DNA of 64,000 nt, taken from NCBI GenBank assembly GCA_942159475.1, contig OW804096.1, positions 130,004,941-130,068,940 of the forward strand, read 5' to 3'. Position 1 is the stretch's first letter; every line of letters begins with the position of its first letter. The position numbers and the translations under genes were made by a program. This stretch comes from Sthenelais limicola. Lineage: Eukaryota > Annelida > Polychaeta > Phyllodocida > Sigalionidae. The notes beneath the pieces were generated by a model. That model did no database searches. It worked only from the letters and a program-made list of their open reading frames with translations, and had not been told where the DNA came from. Shown here one piece after another: positions 13,905-26,500 of this stretch.

Positions 13905-14385
13905 AAAAATAAATAAATTCAATTGTAGAAATCAAGAATTCTATTTCTTGATATCCTAAATTGAATTTTGGATATCTGAAATGCGAATTTAAATTCAAGT
14001 TTGTTAGCCTACATAGGCTATTGACCAATACTTGATATCCACAATTCAGTATACTGGGTCATCATCGACATAATCAGAATTAACAAAACTGGGTCATAAA
14101 AGTATAGACCACAACAGTCATTCCAAAATTCGAATTCTGATTATCTCGAATTCGAATTTAGGATACTCAGAATTGATTCATGGATATCCAGAATTCAATT
14201 CTGGATATCAAGAATTCAATGTTTGATATCAAGAAAACTGGGTCATCACATATACGGTACAAAGGCAAACGTTTCATCACATATCCAGAATTCGAAAATG
14301 GGTGATAACATGTAGGCTACAAAATTTGAATTGTGAATATCAAGAATGCAAATTTTAGATATCCAGAATTAAATTCTAGGTATTA
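13905..14385. repeat. Degenerate AT-rich repeat built on GATATC and GAATTC
   Basis: Across about 480 bp, variants of GATATCCAGAATTC and GATATCAAGAATTC and their complements occur many times in both directions, with three or more copies of ACTGGGTCAT between them. The many short inverted pairs could fold extensively. The repeat ends about 200 bp before the first coding exon of the Acl4-like gene, so it may overlap that promoter. It looks like a decayed satellite or a repeat-rich transposon. Confidence 0.6.
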
Positions 14386-14596
14386 TGTGGTACCAAGGAG
14401 AGCGACTCATATCCTTCGCTGAGTATCCCAAGCGCGCGAGTTTACCGCTGAGGTTGATAACAACTGTTGTCCACTTTTGAAACTAGAATCTTAAACTGCC
14501 ACCTTGTGGCAAAGGAGACAAAACACGTGGAGCGCTCTTATACTTTCATGCGGTGGTGCCTGTGCGATTTGGATTTGTTTAAGTATTTTTGACAAT

Positions 14597-17500
14597 ATGG
14601 GAAGGAAAAAGGTAAAAGGAAAGGCCCGAGGCAGAACTCAAAATACAGGAAAACCCTCAGGCCCAAAGAGCGACAATGGTAAGGGATTAAACAGTCATAA
14701 TTCATACCCATGCATCACGTGGGCGATAATAGAGGTTTGTGTTCATCCCAGCTGGCCAGACCGGCCTGATTCTTAGAGAATAGTTGAGATTTATCCTTTT
14801 AAGTTTGCCCTTGGACTTCGATCATAACTCGCCTTGGATGGTTTGTTAGCCTTAATTGCTTAAATCGGCTGTTGGCAGTGTTGCCAATGTCAATTGTCAT
14901 GTTGGCCTACTCGTTCCCATTATAGTTACCGGTATACTATATTATTATTATTGTGCAATAATATTGGTATATGTAATATAGATTAATATGGTATTAAATA
15001 ACATTAAGGTCTAGACTCTAGTTCCATGATTAATTAATAAGATTGAAATGAATGGATATTGCGATTGGGAGTAGGCCTATTGATTCATTGACAGATCACA
15101 GTCACACTCAGACAGTCACTGACTCAATAGTTGTAGGCTAGCCTATAGTACTATTGTTGCGCGCGTAGCTTCGGATCTTTATGCTATTGGGCGGTGCATC
15201 GGGCCAGGGTGAATATATCTAGCTAGTGTTCATATGCGTTCGAATATACTCGGACTTCGGGGTATTGCCTCTCATGATGTTTAATATAGAACGTTATATT
15301 GTAGGAGACGATAGGCGATATTGAATAGAGAGTCATGGTGATATATAGTAGCTGTAGGTTTCCGGTATGAACAACACAACACGATGAGTTTTAGTACGCC
15401 ACTACTTGTGTATTGTATCTTATCCTGTACATAGATGCTAGGTTGATGTTAGTGTAGACATTGAATCATATGAGATCTTATGAGACTCCTTCCCTGTATT
15501 CTTACGGTTGTTACTGCATGACAATCCGAGATCAGGGTGGTATAATATATTGGTTCTAGCGCACATAGTGCGTCTAGTACGTCTTGGTATCTACTGCATA
15601 TCTCTCTATATCCCAGTCTATATGAGTGTCCCAAGTCTCTCCCCTTCTATGTATGTATTCTTTTGTATATCCCAGTATTCCCCGTATATATACCCCGGGG
15701 GGGTGAGTGTCGGGTATCCGTATTGGTGGACCCTTTATCCTATGATACCTTTCCCTCCCTCTAGCCCCTCCCCTTCCCTTAGCGCATGCCTCAATAAAAG
15801 AAACATGTCCTATCCTACTACCCACCCTACTGCCCTCTTGTGTTAACCACGGTTACTACACTACCCTTTTACTCGATAAGCAAGAAAAATCCCCCTAAAA
15901 AAAATTTTCGTCCCGACACTCGATAAATATAGCCATGAATACACATAACAATTCTAGGAGGTACACATCTTCCTCCCTTAACAATTAGAATCGCTTACGC
16001 GCACGCAAAATCCAAGATTCATGGTAGCTCATAAATACAATACATTCTCCTGCCTCTTGTAGTACATTTTTTCCCGTCATCTTAACAATAAAATCGCCTA
16101 CGCGCTCGTGTACAAATCTGAACGCACAAACTTGGTAATTATATAGGGGTAACTATGGGGTATGGGTTAAATTGGGCGTATTTTGTACCAAAAAGCCATA
16201 AGCAATAGTAATATAAGATGTAAGTCAGGACAGGAAATTTGGAACCTTGCAGAGACTATATTTTTATTTTTACTCTTCTTTTGTGTGTTCCCGAATGGCG
16301 AATTCAACCGCGTTAACCAACGCACATAGCAAAACACCTAACCATGCAGGATGTGGGGGGAACAACGGGGGTGTTCCAGTTAAATGGGAGAAACACTGTC
16401 CCAGATGGGAGGAGAATTAGATTAATTATTTTGAAGTAATTTATCATTTATTGATTGTGTAAAGAGATCCTTCGTGGACCCATCAGAACCACCCCTGCGA
16501 TCCGAGCCAAACACTTGAAGGTGATTGTGCTGCACTCAAAAACAATCAAAACTTTACAAGAAACTTCTTGTGACATTGACGAAGCCCATTCCGGCCTTTA
16601 GAATAGGAAAAGGGATAGATGGCACCAGCATTCACTCTACATTGGACTCTATATTCAATATACTAATGGAAGGGGGGAAGTCCCATATATTAGGCATTTT
16701 ATCTCTTTACCCCATATTCCCTCCCCAAGGTTTGGCACAAAAATAATGCCGATTCCAATGTGGCAATATGATTTTATCAGACCGAATGCAGGAATGTGTC
16801 TGAGCGTCATGAGGGCCGTCAGACAAACAACAGTGCTGGAAGATAGAATGCGTGATTACATGATGAGCCGCATCCCGGCTAGATGGCAGACTTCATCCTA
16901 AGGTGAGCCCGCACATCTCGTAAGATTAAAGACCTACGGCAAAAGACTAGTCGTTTTGGGCAGATATATACGTGTCTCTATACTCTATATACATATACTT
17001 TTACAACACTGAATTTTCTTGAATATACACCTGACACTCTCCACCTGAGTATATATACCATGACTGTATGTGATTAGCAAAGATTAACAAATAACACCAG
17101 CATTCATGGACGTGTTAGAACACATCAGCCTCCTCCTGAATATTGTGACTTGCCACCGCAATGGTGAAGCATGTACTACCCCCTCCCTCCCCCCCCCCCA
17201 TAATGAAAGGAAAACAACCCAGCATGAATAGCCATGCATGAGGTATATACATTAGCACCTTCGGCCGGAACTGACAGGTGGCCCTATGCAGCCTTATTCA
17301 GATCACATGAACAATCTATGGGCCCTGCCACAAGGATACCTGCAGTGGGCGAGAAAACTCAATTAATTAAGATTACAACTCAACCAATTCGAATGTGTCT
17401 GGAAAGGGGACCGGGTAGGGCTGGATACCTGGGTATTATCTATATGTCTATATATAGGATAGGGAGAAACGTTGGGGACAAATTGTGTTAAAAATAAGGA

Positions 17501-20500
17501 ACCAGCTTTATGCTGCAAACATTTGCATAGTTGCTCGCTCAAACCGTAAATAAAATCCAAATGTAAGATAGTACAAGAAGAAACCTAACAAGCAAATCAA
17601 AGAGACAACAATATAGCAACAATGATAATCCTGATCACACAAATATATATAGCACGAAGTGATATCAATTGGCTAACTATGATGAGTATAATGAGTATAT
17701 ATTAGCTAACTTTTTAATGAGTATCCTATCATGTATTCTAAGTATCAATAAATTAGGTGAAAGTTCCGCCACGTTGGGATGAGCGTAGTAGTATATGTAA
17801 ACTAGGTTGTAGCGTCAGGCAAGGTGAAGTAGTGGCGCGTGGTCTGTTAAGCCGGGTGTGTGCGCCAAACGCGTTGTGGAATCATTACTAAGCACAAGGA
17901 AAGTTCTTTTTATCCAAACGGACCGCCCCGTTTGCCGGATGGAGAGAGCCCACGTGGGGGCGAACGGACAACATGGCATTTCTTTTTCGTCCGGGTATCG
18001 TCACGTGGTGTCTGCTTGCTTGAAGGTTAATGCAAAATGTCTTTTTACCGACTCACGCTTGGAGTGTTACCGGCCATGTGGTCCAACGGGCCTTGGTCGT
18101 TCTCCTCCTGTAATGAGTCATAAATGGGAGGATTTAGACACCGTATATATCCTTATACAGGTCATACACAGATTTATATTACCAACACTGATTATCCCAT
18201 TAAGTAATGCTTCATTCACTCTCCTTCAGTCATACATATGGTAAAGATCAGGGGAGGTTACAACCATTAATTTGTGGTTTTTATGTTATATTTACATGCA
18301 TTATTATTACTTTTCATTAGTCCCTAGAGGGGCCTTTGTTCTGCCTATGGCAGCCATGCATTATTCAATATTCCACCAATAGTTATAGTATTTTCTGTCT
18401 TAATTAAAGAAAATCTGTATGATACCAACTTGGAGAAGTTTGCAGGTCCCCTCGCATGCACAACACCCTACCTACTTACGTTTTTATAGTTTTGAACCAA
18501 CAGCTGCTTCATTTCCATGGAGATTAGTGGCTACCAGGAGTCGGCTGTTGGAAGTGGAGTTAAGAAGCTCGATCTTTTCTGCAGGTCTTAGTGACCAGAA
18601 TACTATTTCTTCTGGCAACTCGACCGTTTCTGCTGAACCAGCATTTTCTACCTCTAGGCCCCCAAGCCACCTAAGTCTAACAACTGTCCTGAACGAGCAG
18701 CAAACCTGTTTTGCTACCATTCCCGTGACGACAGGTGGCGTGGCCGATCTGAGTACCTCCACTGGATATACCAATTTACACAGGAAAAGAGCATACCGCT
18801 TCTCTCCCTCCTGTACACGGAGGCTAAGTATTGTGTGTCCTGCCGTGTTATGGCCTCGAGCTTTTCTACATCCACACCCATTACAGATCCATCGTATTAG
18901 TTGTCCCAACACGTATATTACTACTAGTCCTGCCAGCATCGTACCATATGATGGCCATTCCCCAGACTTGCCTGCTTCAAGTGAATCTGAGTTCAGGGCG
19001 GGGCCTTGTGTTCCCCAATCGATCTTGCCCCAACTATCCTCTGGAAATAGTTCCAGGGTTGAGCCGATCTTCCCTGCCAACGCCCCTTTTAACGATCCAA
19101 TGATCGCGAGCATTCTGAAAATTCTATAGCAAAGATAAATGGTTATTAATACATGTATCATTTCTATTAGCCAGAATACCAGTGGTACCTGCGGCGTTAC
19201 AGTTAGATCTGTTAGATCTCGCCATGCCTTATATTGCCATGCTTCACCTTGCTCCATGTTATTCTTAATTTCTCTCGCAACCTTATTTACCTCCATTCCT
19301 TTTGCAAACTGCTGGGGGGACATTGCTGTTAGCATTTTCCCTAGTTCCTTACCTGTTGGTAAATTTAAATGTACTAAGAAATTAGTGAGGCTTTCTCCCG
19401 AAAAGTTTCCCACCGGTATACCAAAACTTTTTGCAAACGCCAAATTAAACCCATGCGCCACAGAAACCTCTGCCCCGCTTAATTCTCTACACGTCAGCTC
19501 CTTTGGTGCCAATCTATGGTGGTCAATCTGCAGGGTGCATCCGCAGGACACCTCGAACACAGTGATCCCCACGATATTGACCTGCCTTGTACTATTTTTG
19601 CATGTCAGTAACCCCTTGGGTCCCTTATTTATAAGCAAGTACGTTGACCCCTCCACGTTTTTAACAATGTCTGGCGCCCTTTTCTTCAAGTACATGTCAA
19701 ACACGCAATACCTAAGAACATTGGCACTATGGTCATTAAATAAAGCGATCATGCAGTCCTCACCCTTTCCTGAATTATCTATGAAGGTGAATGGACATAT
19801 ATAGCTCCCTTTTTTAGTACATTGCATTAATTCAATGGCGTCTACCTCCATTAATTCCCCTGAGCCGCGTTGGGCCAACATGCGTTGTGTGGCCGATCTC
19901 AATCGTGTGCATCCATCCTGAGATTCCTTGTGCACATGCAATGGCGTATCAAACACCTCCATTTCATACAACTGAAGGGGCTCCGAATCGTTTGCTAGGG
20001 AAATTGGTACCAGTATGTTGATCGTGTTATTGGGCCCTATCTGTACCCCAACGTTAGTATTCCAGTCGATATAGTCCCCCAAAATGTTCAAAGTGCTGTT
20101 ATCTCCTAATACCTGTCTCACTCTCTCTTCCCACTGACTTTCCATAAATACCTTGGCAAGTGATTCATGTATTTTTCCCTCCCTTAATGTTTCTAAGACA
20201 TCACCCACTATTGTTATATCTTCAATGTAATTTCTTATCGCCAGGCATTCCAAAATGGAGCCTTGTAGCTGCTGTTGGATTTTCCCCTGTGAGTCTACTT
20301 CCTCGTGCATTATGTCCGATAATTGAGCCGTCTTATTCGCAAAGCGTAGCCATTTATCTTCTAATTCATCCATGGCGCTTATTGATTCGTTTACATGCGA
20401 TCTTAGGAACCTAAATATGATATTAGAATTGGCCACTAACTTCATGAGAGCCTCATCCCTCAGGTGTGGGTTTCTTATTATCCCTGGTGCAAGCCTATGA

Positions 20501-23500
20501 ATAATGTGTCTTTCTACGTTTCTTAAATCAGAGTTAGTTGATAGATCGAGAATTCCAGCCACAATTTTCCCAAACGGGGCCAGATAATTTCTTTTTAATC
20601 GTTTAGGGCGCTGCAAAATATTTCTCAAGTGATTTGCACGCTCATACTCCCTTGCGGCCCTCGAATGTAGCTCCCTGATATACTTGTCTAAAGACTCCCC
20701 CACCATTTCATAACCTTTTGGCCAATCTCCCTTAACTATCTGGATCGGCTGTGGAGGTCTAATATTCAGCTCAGAACGGAAGCCTAAACTCATAGTTTCC
20801 ACCCCTGTTATCAATGTACCACGGTCAGCGAATACCACTCCATAGTTGTGCCTTAGAACCGTTGTAGCCATGCAACTATATGGCATGCACATCATGATCC
20901 TAAAAACAAGAAGTTAGCCAAAAATGAAAAACGGCTTAATGCTGAGAAATCCACACCAGCCTTTTACTGGCCTATGTAAAAGTGATATAGTTCTAGTAAA
21001 CTCACCCTATTATGAGTCCGAACATCTTGCGATCCTAGTCCTGTAGTAAGATACTAGTCCCCGTTCTTTCTATATGCAAGTTCGTTCCCGATCCCTGTAC
21101 AAAAGTCAAGTGATGCTCCCCCTCTGGCTGTGCTGAGCTTATATCTGAGACCAGACCAGTCCAAGACCTATTGGGCTTGCTCCTTCCCCCCTCCCTCTCA
21201 AGCATACGACACATCCCCATATTAAGTTAGGGTACGGGTGTCCCAGCTCATGACCTTCCTCTGCTAGATGAAATACTGCATAATGACACCTAGCCACTTA
21301 AATCGTGTATGAGGCCTGTCTTGCAATTTATAGAACAACCCCCCCCCAACCGCTTGCAAGCTACTTATGGGTTTCGACTGCTTGAGCCCAATTGCTGTGT
21401 CTAATTTTAACTGTCTTGCCTCCCAAGCTCCACTTCTCAGACGTTCCAGCCCCCATCAAAATATACCAATAATCTCACCATTTAGGTTACTGGCTCCATT
21501 CACTCCAACCTTAATCCAGCACAGTACATTATACTCGACCAAAAGACTAAATGCGCCTCCAATTCGCTTCAATTTACTTACATGAATTTTAAACCTGCTT
21601 CTCCACACAACCCCGACACCCCAATGAGTTGCACGTAGGCATCTTATACCTCCATAATTCTTACCTGTATACCTTGTCACCATGGATCCAACAGAGCCCC
21701 AAACGTATCATAAAGCCCAATATACACCCTCATAACATAACCCTGCATATCTCAGATATGTATTGTGTACCTATGGGTTCAACTGCCCAAAACTCACCTT
21801 CAAGCCCACTGGCATCCATGACAGAGGCAATCTTAGCTCGATTTGATATACATCCACCGGTAAAGACAGGTGATGTCTTATAGTTGCCTCAGACATTTCT
21901 GTTAGCTTGTCCAGGAATTTTACCGCTTGCTCCATATTTTCAGGGAATATCCCCCTCACCCTTGGACGAAACATGTTTAAAATTTCATATGTTAAATCCG
22001 AGATAATGCATACCGTATCCTGTAGCCTCCTTAATGGCGTGAGAGTATGTCTCTGCGAGATATCAATCGTCAAGGACCGAATAGGCTCATAACGTAGGCC
22101 TCTTAAAAAATCAAATGCCGCTTTTCTCAAGCGAACGATATGCGTCTCCTTTTGCAGCCTTCTAATGGGCTCAAACTCCGGATATCGCTGATATGGAGAC
22201 AACATGAAGAATTTTAAGATCTCGAGCATTAACCAATTGGCCCTGACCTGTTGATTTAAGATGGCTGCCACTCTGGCAGCCTTATCTGTCCTCCTAATAA
22301 TTTCCGCATTAATCATCTCACTCCCCCTTCTTGTATCCATCTTTCACTACAGTGATGCAAACCCCATTATACCAGGTCTATCTCCTGTGACAATACTATA
22401 TATCCCTGGTCCCCCCCCCTCCACCGGCATGCTTTATATACCCTAGGTCCATCTTCACCTACCCATTCTAGTCTTGTTTTTTCCAACTCCCTAGCAACTG
22501 GTGATGTTTCACCAATCGACCACGACAAATATAGACAGCATATGCTTACACGGGGATGCCCCCTACTTCCACTAATTTGTGAGACCCCATATAACTCACC
22601 TTTCTTGTCATTATGTCTGGCAAATACTCTTCTGGTAACACGTCACCCAGGTTCGCAAAGTCAATATCTGATTCCAAGTTAGCGACTATAAGTCTTTTCG
22701 CCAGGCCTGTGCGCTTCTGCAGATAGGGAATCAATCTGTGTTGTCGTTTATCTTCTATACATTCTAATCTGAATTCCTCAGCACAATAGACGTCCAGGAT
22801 GTTTAGTAACTTTTCGCCCACCGCCTTTGTCAAATGTATTAATTTATCGGACACAGTTACTGCTTTCTGGGCTTCGAAGACACTTCTCATTCTTCCGCCC
22901 CGTGTCGTGAGCCGTTCGATTGCCCGAAAACCCCTGCTTTCAACATAGATTCTGCAACGTTCCTTCAGAATATATATATACGTATCCCTTTCCAATCGCT
23001 CTCTAGTGGAAATACGTGCGGATCCACCTCTGTTCACAGGGTTCACAAGAAAATACCTAGTGGCCCTGACCAGCAATATCCCCAAGTTTCTCTTCTGATT
23101 TCTCAAGATCTTCAGCTCGTCTGCACCCAATCTAGCTTTTTCCAAACGACACATTTGTCTCTGTTCCAGCTCCATTGTATTCACAGTTGAGGACTACCGC
23201 CACATTAGGACACCAGGGCAGACACTAAACTCCAAACACTAAACTCCAGACCCTAAACTTCAGACCCCCCTCAAGATCCGCGTGTTTTTGTTATTTTCTT
23301 CTTCCCATTATCCTTTATTACCTTCCAACTTCCTCTGCCAAGCTTTATCACCCATATTTACCAACCCCTGACTCCTACTCATAATTAATGTTTTGAGTTG
23401 ATACTCTTCCAGACCCAACTTCCTGCGCACGCGACCTATGTTGTACCACCCGCCCCGCCAGACACGATACTTTCAGTTTTGCGTATGTTCCATTACTCAT

Positions 23501-26500
23501 TTTCAAGCCACAAAATATGACATAAACATCTTACAGTAATACACACGCTCCGAGTGTCATCACCCCACAAGCCCACTCCCATCATATTTTGAGGAGAGAT
23601 TATTGTTTTCTCATTGGGTATACAAAAATTCGTATCCCACAAGCTCTATATACCATCTACAGAAACCAATCGTCCCAAGCTCACACAACATCTAGCCACA
23701 CATACCCCCAAATCCCAGGCTATCAATCCCCAGTGAGTTCCTTGTAGACACTCACCGAATTACCAAATAATAGCCCATATATTTTGTCTTCAAGATAAAG
23801 ACCAGTTGTAGTAACCTTCACCCTCACTCCCTTCATAACATAAAATCATTGCGCTCCACACCTTAAAATGATTTATTTATTTCCATTCTGAAACAACCAT
23901 TCTTGCAACGACAATCATATATTTATGACATATACTTATTATTACATCTTACTCATAGTTTGTAGCCCGAGGGCCTCCCAAGAAGTGATTTCCCTGATAC
24001 ACCCGAAAACGACCACAACGGCGTGTTTTAACAGAAAACTATACCTTCATTAATTCTATCTGAAATGTATGCTTTCCAGAACGTTATCTTTACGAGTCAA
24101 ATTCATCACAACATGTCACCTTTACACGACCATATAAGATAACGCCCCGTTGTATCACACGTTGTCTCGCTCAATCATCATTAGGCGTCTCCTTTCATTA
24201 AACGATTACAAGAACAATCATTCTGCATTCCATCCATTCAAACCGAATCCTCGAATTACAAAATGATATATGTCACTTCCATATTTGCCGGCTAGCCCGT
24301 GACGTCACCCCTCTCCCTATCTGATTCAAATGTATCAACTTTCTCCTTCCCCAAGATTGTCACTACAGACAGAGAAAGAAAACTTGACCCACCGCATGCA
24401 GCAACCAATCTCCATTAATCCATTCGATTGGTGACCTTACGTTGACCGCCCCTTGAAGCAATTCCTGCACTTTCGTTTTAGATAAACCTGACAATGCCAT
24501 GAACCGCTTGGTGTCCGCCTCCTTGTGATTTTTTCTCTGGCAACAGCGCTTTCTTAAATAGTCCGTTGAGTATAATTTCAACAGTACATCCAAAATCCTA
24601 TAGACCTGATGCAAGATCGCACTCATTCTGTCTTTATCACTCATTACCCGCAAACGCCTGGTAGAGTACCATTTTCCTGGCCTAACTTTCAGGGACCGTA
24701 GGAGTTTATCACATTTTTCGTATAAAGATAGCAAGTACCATTCTACTTCCAATCGATAATTAGGCAACTGCCTAGGATATCTAATCCAGGGAGCCAAAAG
24801 CCAAAACGAATACACTTTAATACACAAAATCGACGCGTTCTTGATATTTATTTTACTATGCTCCAACATTGTCTCCAAATTGCAAAGCCGAGCAAAGCTT
24901 CAGAAATGGTTTGTCATCCGGCCGCGCCCTTCCTCTCCTGATAATCTCATCCGTCTATTCTATGCCCAGGGTCTAGGTGGATTATTTCCCTCATATTGCT
25001 ATTGTCATTAAAATTATGCATTAGTATAACCTAGCCCACTAGGTCGCTGCCGCTCCGTGCTCCCTTCATCTGTATAGATCAGTCTATTTCCTGCGTTGCC
25101 ATAGTCACCTCACCTGCCTGTCTTATATGGCTCAGTGTTTCCCCGGAGACGCTGGTATGCTTACTTCATGTTATATTTATACTAATCCACCCCTGGACCA
25201 CCCCTGCTATTCTCATATACCGAAAAAGAATCTAGACAATACCATGAACCCCTACCTGAATATTTCGAGACTCAGTTTACTCTGTCCTAACTATAGTCAT
25301 CTTTGTTTCCCCAATTTCTATCAACACGTTATTTTATGTAAACATCGGATTCTCGAATCAGCCGACGAACAACATACTACCTCGTCCTAACGAACCCACA
25401 CGTTCCCACGAAATCCATATCTGTAAAACTTATTACGACCAGCGTTTCTCAGCGTTTTTTTATGCCCACCTGTCACCTAGTGATTGAAACTTTCTGCTTT
25501 TCGTTGACTTTCACACCCAATCTGCTTTTGTCTTATCAGTGACTCATCAACTATACACCGCTCTAATCTTCATTCAATTATATGGTTTTCAATTCATGGA
25601 TTCTTAAAAAAAAATTCTCTCATTATTCCCTCGCTCCTTATCTCTATGAGTGTCATGGTGTCATGATCTTATGACCCGATCATGACTCGATCCCCGGTGC
25701 CTCCCCTTTGTTCGTTTATTACGTCAATCAAATCTTTTTAGCCAATTGGCGTTTCCCTACAATGATATCAGAGTGGTTTCTTTGATTAGGCAAATTCCCC
25801 ATTTGGCAGCCTGTAGACATCATTTCCAGCTTTACTTTTCGCAGCAGCACCCAATCTCCGCCGACCCCCTACACCAGCTTCCTATCTCCTATATATATTT
25901 TCCCGATCTTCAAACCTATCGGAAACCATGGCAGGCCGAGAACTTTACCTGGCTATCGACAATGACATTGTCATTGTCGAAACCAGGGATGTTTGGAGCC
26001 TGAGCGATTTAGCTCGGCTCCTCGTCTATGGCCTGTCTTTGAAGGCCGCTCGGTGGTTTTATGGGCGGGCGTGTGCCCTTGTTTTCAGGGCATACCGCCG
26101 CTGGGCCAACGAGTAGCACATTTTTAGTATATCCCAGTCGATTTTAGTTATAGTAGTTACGTAGTTTGTTTTTAGTTCTTCTTATTCTTTTATAATAACC
26201 CATATTATTCATCATATATTATTATACTCAAGAAACACTCATATCCTACTCTCTTTCTCCCTACCCCTCCTTGCACTCCCTCCGCTTCTGCACCACAACC
26301 AACCTTCCCCACACCTCGCACTGGTAAGTCGCCTTATATACCTTTTTATTTCATTCTGATTTATTTTTCCCTGCTTATAAACCTGTCCTTGTCTTAGAAA
26401 CTGCTCCACTGGAAATAACTGCTCACTGTAACATCTCAAAGACCCCGTATCTCTAGTTATACATAACATGATCGAGTCAGATATATTACCTACCCCCAGA

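Noticed and set aside
15508..15846. 112-codon ORF in the LTR (also at 35873-36211)
   Set aside because: It runs against the element, is low in complexity, and lies across the LTR promoter region; identity of the two copies only reflects LTR identity.
17858..18244. 128-codon plus-strand ORF in the element tail
   Set aside because: No family, promoter or codon signature seen; a chance frame in a GC-richer block is more likely.
18419..19129. 236-codon plus-strand ORF
   Set aside because: It lies opposite the env coding sequence and has no protein-like features; it is a shadow of env codon use.
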